Source: Ruminococcaceae bacterium UBA3753 (GTDB lineage: Bacteria; Bacillota; Clostridia; Oscillospirales; Acutalibacteraceae). From it: a stretch of 53,916 nucleotides of DNA. Made by a program: the position numbers and the translations under genes. The stretch lies in NCBI GenBank assembly GCA_002372375.1, contig DFGJ01000031.1, positions 1 through 53,916 of the forward strand, written 5' to 3'. Of the stretch, positions 42,159 through 52,177 are shown piece by piece. Numbering within the stretch: position 1 is the stretch's first letter; each line of letters starts with the position of its first letter. The notes under the pieces are model-generated. The model had not been told where the DNA came from. It saw nothing but the letters and a program-made list of their open reading frames with translations, and made no database searches.

Positions 42159-44786
42159 TTAGTCGTCTATTTTTCGACGATTAAAAGCTTTTTCAAATTC
42201 AACTAAAATAAGCGGTGAAAAAGAAAGTAAAAGCACAATAACCCATGCATTAAAGTTCAATGCAGAAGCCTTAAAAATAGCTGATAAGGCGGGAATAGAT
42301 ACCACAATAGTTTGCAAGATTATACAGACAAGGAAAGAGAATACCATTTTCATGTTGGAAAATAAACTAATTCTAAAAATCGACTTATCGCTTCTGAGGT
42401 TAATAGAATGAACTACCTGAGAAAGACTAGAAACCATAAATGCCATAGTCCTGCCAATTTTAGGAACAGGATTTAAATTATCGAAAAATATTCTTCCTAT
42501 AGAAAAAGCCAGCATAGAAACAATTCCAATAAATGCCCCCTCTATTGCCACATTGGTCCACTCTGTTTTGGAAAACAAACCTTTTTCACGTTTTACCGCG
42601 GGCCGTTTCATGATATTTTTATCTATCGGTTCAACTCCTAAAGCTAATGCTGGAAATGAATCCGTAACTAAATTGACCCATAAGAGCTGTATAGCTAAAA
42701 GAGGAGTAGGTAGTTTTAACGCAAAAGCACTCAATATAGTAATAAGTTCGCCGACATTACTAGCTATTAAAAAATGTACTGTCTTCCTTATATTTTCAAA
42801 AATTCCTCTACCCTGTCGTATAGCTTCTACTATAGTAGAAAAGTTATCGTCGGTTAAAACCATGTCGGCAGCGCTTTTTGCAACCTCTGTTCCAGTTTTA
42901 CCCATAGCACAACCGATGTCTGCTGCTTTAAGTGCCGGTGCATCGTTTACGCCGTCTCCTGTCATAGCGACAACTGCGCCATTTTTCTGAAATGCCTTTA
43001 CTATTCTTACCTTATGCTCCGGTGAAACCCTTGCAAAAACTGAGTAATTAAAAATTTCTTTTTCTAAGGTTTTGTCATCCATTTTTTCAAGTTCTGGTCC
43101 AGTTATAGCTTTGTCTTTTTCTTCAAAAATACCTAGCTCCTTAGCTATGCTTTTCGCCGTTATAACGTAATCACCCGTTATCATAACAGGTTTTATATGA
43201 GCTTCTTTACATCTTTTTACAGCGTCTTTTGCCTCTTTCCTGGGCGGATCTATAATCCCTAAAAGCCCGCAAAAATTAAGACTTTTTTCTATTTCTTTTT
43301 CATTACCTATACTATCAACGTCTTTGTATGCAACAGCTAAGACCCTTAATGCTTCTTGTGCCATACTTTCATTTTTATTTACTATTTCATCTCTTGACCT
43401 GGAACTCATTGGTTTGCCATTATAAAGATCACAAATATTTAAAAGTACATCCGGAGCACCCTTAGTAATTACTCTGTACTTACCATTTGGTAACTTATGT
43501 ACGGTTGTCATCAATTTACGCTTTGAGTCAAAAGGTATCTCTTTTATTTTAGGGTACTTGTTAATTAAATCTTCTTGGGATTTTCCTAATTTACCAAATG
43601 CTTCTACAATAGCTGTTTCTGTTGGCTCACCAACAGCTACGTTCTTGTTCTTTTCGTCTAACTTTGCGTTGCTACAAAGCGTTGCAAAAGTCAGAATTTT
43701 TTCATATTCAGGATTCCCTTTATTTACCTGTAAAGTTCCAAATATAACTCTTGTGACTGTCATTTTATTTTGAGTGAGAGTTCCAGTTTTATCTGAACAA
43801 ACAACGGTAGCACTGCCCAAAGTTTCTACAGCAGGGAGTTTTCTTATTATTGCTTTATGTAAAGACATTTTCCTTACGCCAATAGCCAAAATAATAGAAA
43901 CGACAGCAATAAGACCTTCTGGTATTGCGGCAACGGCTAAACTAATAGAGATCATCAACATTTCAAGGAACGGTATACGCTGAAGCATTCCAAGGACAAA
44001 AACAATTAAACTAACAGCAATTACAATAATACCTAAAACCTTACTTGTTTTTTCTAGTTTTTGCTGTAATGGTGTTTTGGGATTTTCAGATTCACTAATT
44101 AAATTGGCAATTTTTCCAACTTGAGTATTCATCCCGGTTTCAACAACAACTGCTTTAGCATGACCGGATATTACAATACTAGAAGAAAGTGCCATATTTT
44201 TGAGTTCTGCTATGGGAATATTTTCTTTTAAAGTTAAATTTGCATCTTTTTTTACAGAAGAAGATTCTCCTGTCAAGGAGCTCTCTTTAGTACAAAAATT
44301 ATTTGTTTCTAGTAGTCGACAATCTGCCGAAACTAAGTCGCCTGCACTAAGAATTACTATATCGCCTGGAATAATTTCTTCAGATGGCACCAACTTATTA
44401 GTACTATCTCTTAAAACATTGCACTTTGGAGAACTAAGCTTTTTTAAGGCTATAATTGCATTTTCTGCCTTAGTTTCTTGAAAAGTACCTATGACAGCGT
44501 TCATTACCACTATGAACAAGATTATTATAGGATCTAGGTAATCGCCCTTTTTTTCTATTAACGCAGCAAAAAAAGATACACCTGCTGCTATTAATAGAAT
44601 AATTGTCATAAAATCTTTAAACTGCGAAAAAAATTTAAATACTACACTTTTCTTTTTTTCCTCTTTTAGTTTATTTTTTCCATACTGTATTAGTCTCTGT
44701 GCAGCTGTGGTACTGCTAAGACCTCTTTCTGTATTTACTTTTAATTTTTCTAAGACTTTTTCTCGTGGCATCGAATGCCAGTTCAC
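42159..44786 (-). CDS. Ca2+-type P-type ATPase (PII cation pump)
   Basis: An 875-residue cation-transporting ATPase. An N-terminal cation-ATPase domain (WHSMPREKVLEKLKV) leads to the actuator motif LTGESSSV. The M4 ion site is AAIPEGLIAVV, and the phosphorylation motif is DKTGTLTQNK. KGAPD lies in the nucleotide domain and MTGDGVNDAPALK at the hinge, with four late membrane spans. The M4 PEGL and overall similarity point to SERCA/PMR1-like calcium pumps. In bacteria these export Ca2+ or act in stress and sporulation. GTG 44786 is the start: GAGG ends 8 bases before it, while an earlier in-frame GTG (44795) overlaps that site. A single gene with its own terminator. Confidence 0.92.
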   Translation of the reverse strand: MNWHSMPREKVLEKLKVNTERGLSSTTAAQRLIQYGKNKLKEEKKKSVVFKFFSQFKDFMTIILLIAAGVSFFAALIEKKGDYLDPIIILFIVVMNAVIGTFQETKAENAIIALKKLSSPKCNVLRDSTNKLVPSEEIIPGDIVILSAGDLVSADCRLLETNNFCTKESSLTGESSSVKKDANLTLKENIPIAELKNMALSSSIVISGHAKAVVVETGMNTQVGKIANLISESENPKTPLQQKLEKTSKVLGIIVIAVSLIVFVLGMLQRIPFLEMLMISISLAVAAIPEGLIAVVSIILAIGVRKMSLHKAIIRKLPAVETLGSATVVCSDKTGTLTQNKMTVTRVIFGTLQVNKGNPEYEKILTFATLCSNAKLDEKNKNVAVGEPTETAIVEAFGKLGKSQEDLINKYPKIKEIPFDSKRKLMTTVHKLPNGKYRVITKGAPDVLLNICDLYNGKPMSSRSRDEIVNKNESMAQEALRVLAVAYKDVDSIGNEKEIEKSLNFCGLLGIIDPPRKEAKDAVKRCKEAHIKPVMITGDYVITAKSIAKELGIFEEKDKAITGPELEKMDDKTLEKEIFNYSVFARVSPEHKVRIVKAFQKNGAVVAMTGDGVNDAPALKAADIGCAMGKTGTEVAKSAADMVLTDDNFSTIVEAIRQGRGIFENIRKTVHFLIASNVGELITILSAFALKLPTPLLAIQLLWVNLVTDSFPALALGVEPIDKNIMKRPAVKREKGLFSKTEWTNVAIEGAFIGIVSMLAFSIGRIFFDNLNPVPKIGRTMAFMVSSLSQVVHSINLRSDKSIFRISLFSNMKMVFSFLVCIILQTIVVSIPALSAIFKASALNFNAWVIVLLLSFSPLILVEFEKAFNRRKIDD

Positions 44787-45515
44787 ATTTTTCACCTCAT
44801 TTATTTTTTACTATTTTCTAACAAAATATATATTCGCAATAGTAAAAAAATATATTACACATTTGGGTTAAGACTAGTTTCAACTAAAAGAAAGTATCAC
44901 ATATATGGAGCTCATAAGACTTAGATCTTACAAGACATATTTTACAAGAATTTAACACCAGTTAAACTTGCCGTGCTATTGCGTAGAGCTTTATTACATA
45001 TCTTAATATTGGTTGCCATTGCGAGTTATATACTATACACTGGTTATAGTGCTTATAGTCGCTAAACGACTATAAAAATTGAAGTTAAGTATTTGAAAAC
45101 TTATGAGAAATTCTACTCAACCTAAAAGTAATAATTCTGCCTTTACAAAATATTATGCAGTTAAGGAAATTCCCAACCTGAACTCCCGGTTATAGTTTAT
45201 TTGATTTGTTATGTTTTAAATCAACTTTGCCATCTGAACTTTGCCTCTGGGAGGCAGACTATCATCCTCTCTATTAATCACTTCGACTTAAATTATTGCA
45301 AACCACGTCACCATCATAATCGCACACAGAGAGCAAATTAAACTTTAATTTGTTTCATTGTCGAAACTCCAAGTTTCCATTACATCTTTGTGATACTGTT
45401 CCTTGACGAACCACTTATTTTTTAGTCGCAGAAAGCGCGACGCAATCACAAGTATCAGAAAAAATAGGTTCATACTTTTACCCCGTATTTTGTTTTAATC
45501 TCTTTTCTCAACAAA
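44787..45515. other. Intergenic region with palindromes
   Basis: 729 bases without a gene. A 9-bp hairpin (TTATAGTCG/CGACTATAA, 45053-45075) and a smaller one (TGCCTC/GAGGCA, near 45241) have no T-run in either direction. The first could be an operator-like palindrome upstream of the ATPase. Confidence 0.4.
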
Positions 45516-46301
45516 TTAACTTGCATGTCGCATACTAAGCCGTAATCTGTCCGCTATCATAGCTATAAATTCGCTGTTAGTCGGTTTGCCGCGACTGGTT
45601 TGAACTGTGTAACCAAAATAAGAATTTAAAGTATCCATGTCGCCCCTGTCCCAAGCTACCTCTATGGCATGACGTATAGCTCTTTCTACTCGTGAAGCAG
45701 TTGTCATGAATTTTTTTGCTACACTTGGATATAACTCTTTTGTAACAGCATTAATAATGTCTGGTATTTCAGTAGATATAAGTATTGATTCTCTTAAATA
45801 CTGGTAGCCCTTTATATGTGCTGGAACTCCTAATTTAAGCAATATCTCTGTAACCTTAGATTCCATATTTTTTTCTGCACCGTAAAGTCTGGAGACACTG
45901 TTCCCTTTGCCATAAATTATTTTATTGCTTGAACTTATGCTAGATATTCTCTCCGCCAGATGCTTATAGTTAAATGGCTTTAGAACGAAATAAGACGCGC
46001 CCGCAAGCATCGACTCCCTTTCCAAGACTGGATCGTCGTAATTAGAAAGAATGATAAAAATTGGAGTAACCATTTTATTTTTGTTTTTCACAGAATTCAT
46101 AACGCCTAAAGCATCTATACTGGGCATAAATAGGTCCATCAAAACTGCATCCGGATGAAAATCTTCGATGGTTCTTAGAACTTCCTCGCCGTCTTTCCCG
46201 GAAAATCTAATCTGAAAACCATAAGATTTAAGATCGACTACTCCTTCTTTGCTTATTCTGTCCTCTCTCTCAGCTATAAGTAATTTTATATTCTTTTCCA
46301 T
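45516..46301 (-). CDS. spo0A: Sporulation master regulator Spo0A
   Basis: A 261-residue response regulator that commits cells to sporulation. The receiver has the phosphorylated Asp56 (AVLMDLFMP), Ser86 at the Thr/Ser position and Lys108 (FVLKPF). The acidic pocket normally reads ADD near residue 10; here it is AERED, so one Asp is replaced by Glu and the other by Arg. The C-terminal DNA-binding domain is intact and highly conserved (GVPAHIKGYQYLRES; FMTTASRVERAIRHAIEVAW; GKPTNSEFIAMIADRLRL). GGGAGG lies 6 bases before ATG 46301; the 76 codons in frame upstream are spurious and overlap spoIVB. It follows spoIVB by 127 bases, the standard order. Confidence 0.97.
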   Translation of the reverse strand: MEKNIKLLIAEREDRISKEGVVDLKSYGFQIRFSGKDGEEVLRTIEDFHPDAVLMDLFMPSIDALGVMNSVKNKNKMVTPIFIILSNYDDPVLERESMLAGASYFVLKPFNYKHLAERISSISSSNKIIYGKGNSVSRLYGAEKNMESKVTEILLKLGVPAHIKGYQYLRESILISTEIPDIINAVTKELYPSVAKKFMTTASRVERAIRHAIEVAWDRGDMDTLNSYFGYTVQTSRGKPTNSEFIAMIADRLRLSMRHAS

Positions 46302-46428
46302 GGTTTTCCTCCCTAAAAATATTGTGAGATCATTTGCAGTCATAAATTTACCATATTTTGGAATAAATAGCAATGAATTCCAATTAGCTTTTTTAAAATC
46401 ATTCTTTTTACTATTTTCGATTAGTATT

Positions 46429-47694
46429 TTAAGATGCTTCCTTAATTCCAGAACTGCTAACTGGAAATCCACTGCCGTATACCATATTTTCAGCGAATAT
46501 TGCATAACCTTTAGAAGGATCATTAACAAAAACGTGTGTTACAGCGCCTACAAGTTTGCCATCTTGTATTAACGGGCTTCCACTCATTCCCTGTATTATT
46601 CCGCCCGTTTTGCACAGCAAGGCATCATCTGTAATTTTTACTATTATGTTCTTGCAAGGAGAGCTTTCTTTATAGTTAACACTTTGTATGTATACACTAT
46701 AAGTTTTTGGAAAAGTTCCATCAATCGTAGTTATCATCTGTGCAGGTCCAATTTTAACATCTTGCTTAGCTGCAACCGCTATCGGCAAAGTTTCCACAGT
46801 CGAATCATTTAAAGTTCCGTAAACACCGTAGTTTGTGTTTTTTAATAATTTGCCTATAGCCTCTGTTTCTATAAAATATCCCTTAAGTTCACCTGGCACT
46901 CCTTTTTGACCTTTTATTATTCCATTTATGCTAGCTTTAACTATATCTCCATGTGAAAGTGGTAGCAAATCCCCTGTATCTATGTCGCAAATTCCGTGTC
47001 CCAAACCCCCGAACACATTCGTTCCAGGACTATAAAAAGTCAAAGTACCTATACCCGCAGAACTATCCCTTACCCAAGCACCAAGCTTATATTTACCATC
47101 AACAAGATTTTTTAATGGTTCAACGTCTACATCAAACTTCAAGTTATTTCTTAAAATTTTTAAGTTTAAAATGTTGCCAGAACAATTTTCAACTATGCTA
47201 AAAAGTTCTTCATTATTATTTACAGGCTTATTGTTTACACTTAGTATTACATCTCCCTTTTTTATTCCTGAGTTTTTTGCAGGACTTATAAATCCTTTCT
47301 CTGATTTTACCTCAGAAGTGCCAATTACTAAAACTCCTTGGGTAAAAATTTTCACACCGAAAGGAGTTCCGCAGGGTGTAACCAGATGTTCTTCTGCATA
47401 CTCAAGACTAACCTTTTTTATTGGAATAAAGTTTAAAAATAATATGTTCCTATTTTCACAGTTACTTAAATTTTTTTTTGGATTTGTAAATCGGCGGGAT
47501 AAAGTTTTATTAACAAATACAGGTTTTGCGGGACTTTCTACTTTCAAGAATTCATTTATTTTAATTTCAGAAAAAGGATTCGATATCACCATATATTTAC
47601 TAGGTAAATTGAATGAACAGTACACGCAAAGAGACATAATGAATCCAAAAATAACAGCTAAAACAATCGCCAAATATCTAAAAAATTTTCTCAT
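46429..47694 (-). CDS. spoIVB: SpoIVB peptidase (S55 family)
   Basis: A 421-residue serine peptidase secreted from the forespore into the intermembrane space. There it triggers SpoIVFB and so sigma-K in the mother cell. An N-terminal membrane anchor (LAIVLAVIFGFIMSLCVY) is followed by a PDZ domain (KGDVILSVNNKPVNNNEELF). The S55 catalytic region has GLGHGICDIDTG carrying the His and GIIQGMSGSPL near residue 371 carrying the Ser. THVFVNDPSKGYAIFAENM is also typical. AGAGG lies 6 bases before ATG 47694. Adjacent to spo0A in the standard order, which argues for a retained sporulation pathway rather than a lone relic. Confidence 0.96.
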   Translation of the reverse strand: MRKFFRYLAIVLAVIFGFIMSLCVYCSFNLPSKYMVISNPFSEIKINEFLKVESPAKPVFVNKTLSRRFTNPKKNLSNCENRNILFLNFIPIKKVSLEYAEEHLVTPCGTPFGVKIFTQGVLVIGTSEVKSEKGFISPAKNSGIKKGDVILSVNNKPVNNNEELFSIVENCSGNILNLKILRNNLKFDVDVEPLKNLVDGKYKLGAWVRDSSAGIGTLTFYSPGTNVFGGLGHGICDIDTGDLLPLSHGDIVKASINGIIKGQKGVPGELKGYFIETEAIGKLLKNTNYGVYGTLNDSTVETLPIAVAAKQDVKIGPAQMITTIDGTFPKTYSVYIQSVNYKESSPCKNIIVKITDDALLCKTGGIIQGMSGSPLIQDGKLVGAVTHVFVNDPSKGYAIFAENMVYGSGFPVSSSGIKEAS

Positions 47695-48271
47695 AGTAAG
47701 CCTCTATTCCATTTGGATCTAAAAGACGTTCCAACAAGAATATTTTGCCCCAGAATAAGAAAAACTATTTCTGAGAACAAAATAAATTGAGTTGGGTGCA
47801 CAAAAAATAGCACCTGTAACTATAAATCTGAATTTGGAATTTGATTCCTGTCAGATGCAATAAGCAGTTTTACGTGAGGGAACAAATGCTCAATTTGTGA
47901 AAAAAGGTAAGAACTATAGTTTTGAATTCATACAGTTTATTCTGAGGTACCAAAAGTTTCATAGAGAAAGCAGAATAACTTTTTATAAAATAATGATGTG
48001 TTTGCTACACAGCAAAAAAATATTAGTGAGGCAAATTGGAAATTATAATTTCGGGAGTAATTTTTTAATTTTAAACCTACTAAATTTAAGGCTTATATTG
48101 TAGGCAAGTTACGGCATTTTAATAAATTAAACAGCTTTTTCAAATTAAAGTTCGCATAATTTAAAGACTTGATAATTCATAAAAAGCAAAAGACTACCAA
48201 ATTCTCTGTCTACAAAGTCCAAATTAAAAGATTGGCGTTTAGAGGTGAATCATACCCTTTAAAATAATTAT
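47695..48271. other. Intergenic region between spoIVB and pcrA
   Basis: AT-rich and without a supportable gene; the 68-residue frame at 47897 has no ribosome-binding site. The right end carries the pcrA promoter. Confidence 0.5.
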
Positions 48272-48299
48272 TTGAAAATATTAAAAAAAGCGTTACAAT
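48272..48299 (+). promoter_or_regulatory. Sigma-A-type promoter of pcrA
   Basis: TTGAAA (48272-48277), a 16-base spacer and TACAAT (48294-48299), 64 bases before the start. Confidence 0.6.
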
Positions 48300-48363
48300 A
48301 TATGGGCTAGAGCCTTTTCTTTCAAGGAAAAATCGAGATACCAGATTTAGGGGAGGCGGTAAT

Positions 48364-50760
48364 TTGAAAAATTTTAAGAATGTTAGTGAGTTTTATGAAT
48401 TAAAGAAAAGACTTATTGAAAATGATTTTTCTAAGATGAATGAGATGCAAAAGGAAGCTGTTTTTTGTGTCAATGGTCCTTTGCTTGTATTAGCCGGTGC
48501 AGGAAGTGGTAAAACTACCGTTATTGTTAATAGAATTTTGAATTTAATTAAATACGGCGACTCCTATAGCGAAGATGCAAATATGGAGCTTGATGTAAAT
48601 GAAAACAACGTAGAAAACTTGAGAAGGCATTTGGAAAGCAATGAGCCCTTGGACGATGAAACGAAAGCCGTACTGGATGCTTCATCGCCCAGCAGAGTAA
48701 ATCCGGGAAACATACTGGCCATAACTTTTACTAATAAAGCGGCCAAGGAGCTCAAAGAGAGGGTAATTTCTGCTGTTGGAAGTGAAGGTAAAAAAATCTG
48801 GGTTTCCACATTTCACTCTGCGTGCAACACTATTTTAAGGAGGCACGCTACAAAGATAGGTTTTGAGAACAACTTTACCATTTACGATGACGATGATTCT
48901 AGAAGAATATTGAAGGAATGTCAAAATGATTTGAATATAGATGACAAAAATTTAGAGCCAAAAAAAGTAAAGCGGGCCATTTCAAGAGCAAAAGATAGTA
49001 TGGTTACACCTGAGCAGTATCAGGCAGAAGTGGGGGATGACTACAAGAAAAGCCAGATTTCTAAAATTTACTCTGAGTATCAAAAAAGGCTTAGAAAATC
49101 GAACTCCATGGATTTTGATGATTTAATTCCTAACACCATATTACTGCTCAAGAATAATAGGGACATACTAGAGTACTACTGGAGCAAATTTAAATATATA
49201 ATGGTTGATGAATACCAGGACACAAATAGATGCCAATATGAGTTGATAAAAATATTGGCGCAAGGTAGTAACAATATATGTGTGGTTGGTGATGATGACC
49301 AGAGCATATATAAATTTAGAGGGGCAAATATTGAAAATATACTCAATTTTGAGAAATATTTTAAAGATGCTAGGGTTATAAAGTTAGAGCAAAATTACCG
49401 ATCTACCGGTAACATATTGAGTGCAGCAAATGGTGTGATTAGTAATAATAAGTCCAGAAAATACAAGGCATTGTGGACAGATCAAGGCAAAGGTGAGAAG
49501 ATAAACGTCCATGTTGCGAACAATCAGGATGATGAAGCCAAATACATTTGTGAGAAAATCAAAGAAATAATGGAAACTACAAACAAATCCTATAAAGACT
49601 TTGCTGTGCTTTATAGGGTGTCAGCACAATCGAGTGCCCTTGAAAAGGCGTTTATACGATCAGGAATACCACATAGGGTAGTCGGTGAGCACAGGTTTTT
49701 TGACCGCAAAGAGATCAAAGATATTATAGCTTATTTAAGTATTATAAATAATCCAGACGATTCTGTTCATCTTTTAAGAATAATAAATCAACCTAAGAGG
49801 GCAATAGGTCAGGTAAGTATCGATCGTTTGGTGGAGTACGCGGAAGAAACAGGGGAGTCTATTTTGTCGGTTATGCGAAATTCTGCAGATCATGCAAAGG
49901 CATTTAGGTCTTCGACAAAGTTCAGAGACTTTGCAAGCCTTATCGACGCTTTTATTAACGCTTCTAAAGATCCCAATATTTCTTTGGCTCAGCTGTATCA
50001 TTTGGTTTTAGAAAAAACAGGATATATTGAGTTCATTAAATCGGGTAAAGACGATGTAGAATCAAGAATCCAAAATGTTAAGGAGTTCGAATCTAGCATC
50101 CTTCTTTACACGGCTGTAAAAGAAGCGTCAGGGGAACCTGCAACGTTAGCCGGTTTTTTGGAAGAAGTTTCACTTTTAACAGGATTTGAAAATTCTGATA
50201 CTTCAGCGGACGCTGTTTCCTTAATGACTATTCACTCGGCAAAAGGTTTAGAGTTCCCTGTAGTTTTTCTGACAGGGCTTGAAGAGGGGCTTTTCCCCGG
50301 GGTTAAATCTTATGAAAGTGAAGAGGAAATTGAAGAAGAGAGAAGGCTAGCTTATGTTGGGCTTACCAGGGCAAGGGAATTGCTTTACGTTACAAGGGCT
50401 AGAAGCCGTATGCTTTATGCTAGTCTGTCAAGACACGAAGCTTCAAGATTTTTAAGAGAAATGCCAGAAAATACCTATGTAGAAACTGAAAGCAAAGAGG
50501 AAATTTCTTCTCGAGTAAATTTTACCCCTAGAACAAAAAAGGTTCAGGAAGCTAAAGAGTTTCAGTATGAAAAACATTCCTTACCAACTTCGCCGTTACA
50601 AACCTTTTTGGGTGGTGAAAAAGTTAAGCACAAGATTTTTGGTGAAGGTGTAATCGTCTCCTGCGAAAATATGGGATCCGATACGTTAATCGAGATCAAC
50701 TTTAAAAATATCGGTAACAAAAAACTCATGGCGAAGTTCGCGAAGCTTGAGAGGGTGTAA
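48364..50760 (+). CDS. pcrA: ATP-dependent DNA helicase PcrA/UvrD
   Basis: A 798-residue superfamily 1A helicase that unwinds 3'-5' in repair and replication and clears RecA. Motifs in order: Q-motif MNEMQKEAV, Walker A LAGAGSGKTT (about 38-47), ITFTNKAAKELKER, STFHS, VDEYQDTN, VVGDDDQSIYKFRGA, LEQNYRST, then domain 2 with SAKGLEFPVVFLTGLEEGLFP and EERRLAYVGLTRAR. A C-terminal region after residue 720 ends in a conserved small tail (HKIFGEGVIVSC) that contacts RNA polymerase in PcrA. Start TTG 48364 has GGGAGGCGG about 6 bases before it. The N-terminal insertion at about residues 60-105 is somewhat acidic. Full length. Confidence 0.96.
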   Translation: MKNFKNVSEFYELKKRLIENDFSKMNEMQKEAVFCVNGPLLVLAGAGSGKTTVIVNRILNLIKYGDSYSEDANMELDVNENNVENLRRHLESNEPLDDETKAVLDASSPSRVNPGNILAITFTNKAAKELKERVISAVGSEGKKIWVSTFHSACNTILRRHATKIGFENNFTIYDDDDSRRILKECQNDLNIDDKNLEPKKVKRAISRAKDSMVTPEQYQAEVGDDYKKSQISKIYSEYQKRLRKSNSMDFDDLIPNTILLLKNNRDILEYYWSKFKYIMVDEYQDTNRCQYELIKILAQGSNNICVVGDDDQSIYKFRGANIENILNFEKYFKDARVIKLEQNYRSTGNILSAANGVISNNKSRKYKALWTDQGKGEKINVHVANNQDDEAKYICEKIKEIMETTNKSYKDFAVLYRVSAQSSALEKAFIRSGIPHRVVGEHRFFDRKEIKDIIAYLSIINNPDDSVHLLRIINQPKRAIGQVSIDRLVEYAEETGESILSVMRNSADHAKAFRSSTKFRDFASLIDAFINASKDPNISLAQLYHLVLEKTGYIEFIKSGKDDVESRIQNVKEFESSILLYTAVKEASGEPATLAGFLEEVSLLTGFENSDTSADAVSLMTIHSAKGLEFPVVFLTGLEEGLFPGVKSYESEEEIEEERRLAYVGLTRARELLYVTRARSRMLYASLSRHEASRFLREMPENTYVETESKEEISSRVNFTPRTKKVQEAKEFQYEKHSLPTSPLQTFLGGEKVKHKIFGEGVIVSCENMGSDTLIEINFKNIGNKKLMAKFAKLERV

Positions 50761-50987
50761 TTTTATTCCTAGGCCCTTTTGACTAAAACAAAAGGTCTTG
50801 GGGAAGTAAATTTGTAATTTTTTTGGCTTTCGAGGATGATATTTGAGATTTTTAACTTTTGTTTTATATATATTGTATAAAATAAAATGGATGTTTTATA
50901 TCCGTGCGTGCTGTTGTTTTTTCTTCTTATGTTATAAACATACAGTTCTTCGAGTAATAAAAGTGTGCGAACAAAAATAAATAATAT

Positions 50988-51020
50988 CAAAAAAATGAAA
51001 GACTACCCAGTCTGGGTAGT
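50988..51020 (-). terminator. Rho-independent terminator of the G5/3D gene
   Basis: GACTACCCA pairs with TGGGTAGTC-type sequence (perfect 8-bp core, loop of 3-4), and the minus strand continues TTTCATTTTTTT. It lies about 50 bases after the stop codon. A second hairpin at 50773-50802 (CCCTTTTG/CAAAAGGT) probably ends pcrA on the plus strand. Confidence 0.75.
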
Positions 51021-51070
51021 CCGAAAGTGTGTTAAAAACTACATTATGCTGTTCAACCCAATGACCTAAT

Positions 51071-52177
51071 TCAAACTTTTTTAACAATATATACCTTCAT
51101 GCGGCGTTTACCAAAGTTATTTGCTTCCCTGATATTGGCAACTCTCATGTCAACTATTCCAAAGCCTTTCATCAAAGCTCCCCCGGTGTCTGCAGCTATA
51201 CGGTAACCCTGACCCGGAATGTATAACTTGGAACCATAAGGTATGATCCGAGGATTGACAGCACAGTGAACCCCCGGTTTAACTCTCACTCCTGTGGAAC
51301 CCACTCCAGTATCACCTTTTTCATCAGGGCTGTATGCAGTGACAAAGCCTTCGATAACTTTTTCGTACTCAACGACTGCCCCATTATTATCAACAAACGT
51401 GCCCGCAGCCGGGCAGCAGGTTACTTCGCCGTCAGTGGCCTTTCTGCCAGATACTGCGCGCGCGCTTACTGCCCTTTTCTTTTCGACCACTTTGGTCCCT
51501 ACCAGCTCTACCTGAGAAATAGGCTCCTCTAAAACTTTCTCAGACCGTTGAGTTTCGCCTTCAATTAGCTCGCCGTTAACGAATTTCTCACACAAAATTA
51601 TTTCTTTTTTGCCTTGAATTCCATGCCTTTCCACTTTGCTCTTACCCTTCAACAATGAGCTCGTCTCTTTTTTCTCTGTTGAAAACGGAATATTTTCCAC
51701 AAAATTAGAGGTCTTATATTCTACACGATCAATTACTACCTCTAAATTTGGACTGACAACCTGATCCTTAGAAACGCTCAGGACATCATCCGGACGCAAA
51801 ACAACTCCAAGTTTATCTAACACATCACCCACTTTTTTCCCCGACTCTACTGCCACCTCATACTTGCAACCATCCACCGAAAGGCCAACTGATACAGCCC
51901 TTTTTATACTTACGTTAGTAATTACAGAATCGACATCACTAATGAAAACTTTGTCATTTACACCAAGTTTCACACTTGCCATGTCTAGCACTTCGCCTAT
52001 ATCGCGGCAAACACTTGTAATTCCAATAGTATCCAAGCCATCATTTATGACGTAATACCTGTCTCTAAGAATAGTCGACAACGCTGAAGAAGTCAGTAAA
52101 GAACCCACAATAAGTGTTGAGAAAATACTCTTTGATCCCAAAAACCTACGCATTTTGTGATTTAAACTGAACGGCAC
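51071..52177 (-). CDS. G5 and 3D domain cell-wall protein (YabE-like)
   Basis: A 368-residue exported protein. It has a signal or anchor at about 15-38 (STLIVGSLLTSSALST), two ubiquitin-like DUF348 repeats at roughly 55-150, and a G5 domain at roughly 150-230 (NIPFSTEKKE and GKKEIILCEKFVNGE). A linker with Cys-Cys follows. The C-terminal 3D domain (about 275-368) carries the three acidic positions in FVTAYSPDEKGDTG, AADTGGALMKG and VDMRV. Such proteins are the YabE/resuscitation-factor-like peptidoglycan lytic transglycosylases of Firmicutes, active in growth or spore revival. Start GTG 52177 has AAGGTGAG about 11 bases upstream; a second start at ATG 52153 is possible. Confidence 0.88.
   Translation of the reverse strand: MPFSLNHKMRRFLGSKSIFSTLIVGSLLTSSALSTILRDRYYVINDGLDTIGITSVCRDIGEVLDMASVKLGVNDKVFISDVDSVITNVSIKRAVSVGLSVDGCKYEVAVESGKKVGDVLDKLGVVLRPDDVLSVSKDQVVSPNLEVVIDRVEYKTSNFVENIPFSTEKKETSSLLKGKSKVERHGIQGKKEIILCEKFVNGELIEGETQRSEKVLEEPISQVELVGTKVVEKKRAVSARAVSGRKATDGEVTCCPAAGTFVDNNGAVVEYEKVIEGFVTAYSPDEKGDTGVGSTGVRVKPGVHCAVNPRIIPYGSKLYIPGQGYRIAADTGGALMKGFGIVDMRVANIREANNFGKRRMKVYIVKKV

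Noticed and set aside
46302..46529. N-terminal extension of Spo0A by 76 codons
   Set aside because: It overlaps the 3' end of spoIVB and lies ahead of the strong GGGAGG site at ATG 46301, which gives the standard Spo0A N-terminus.
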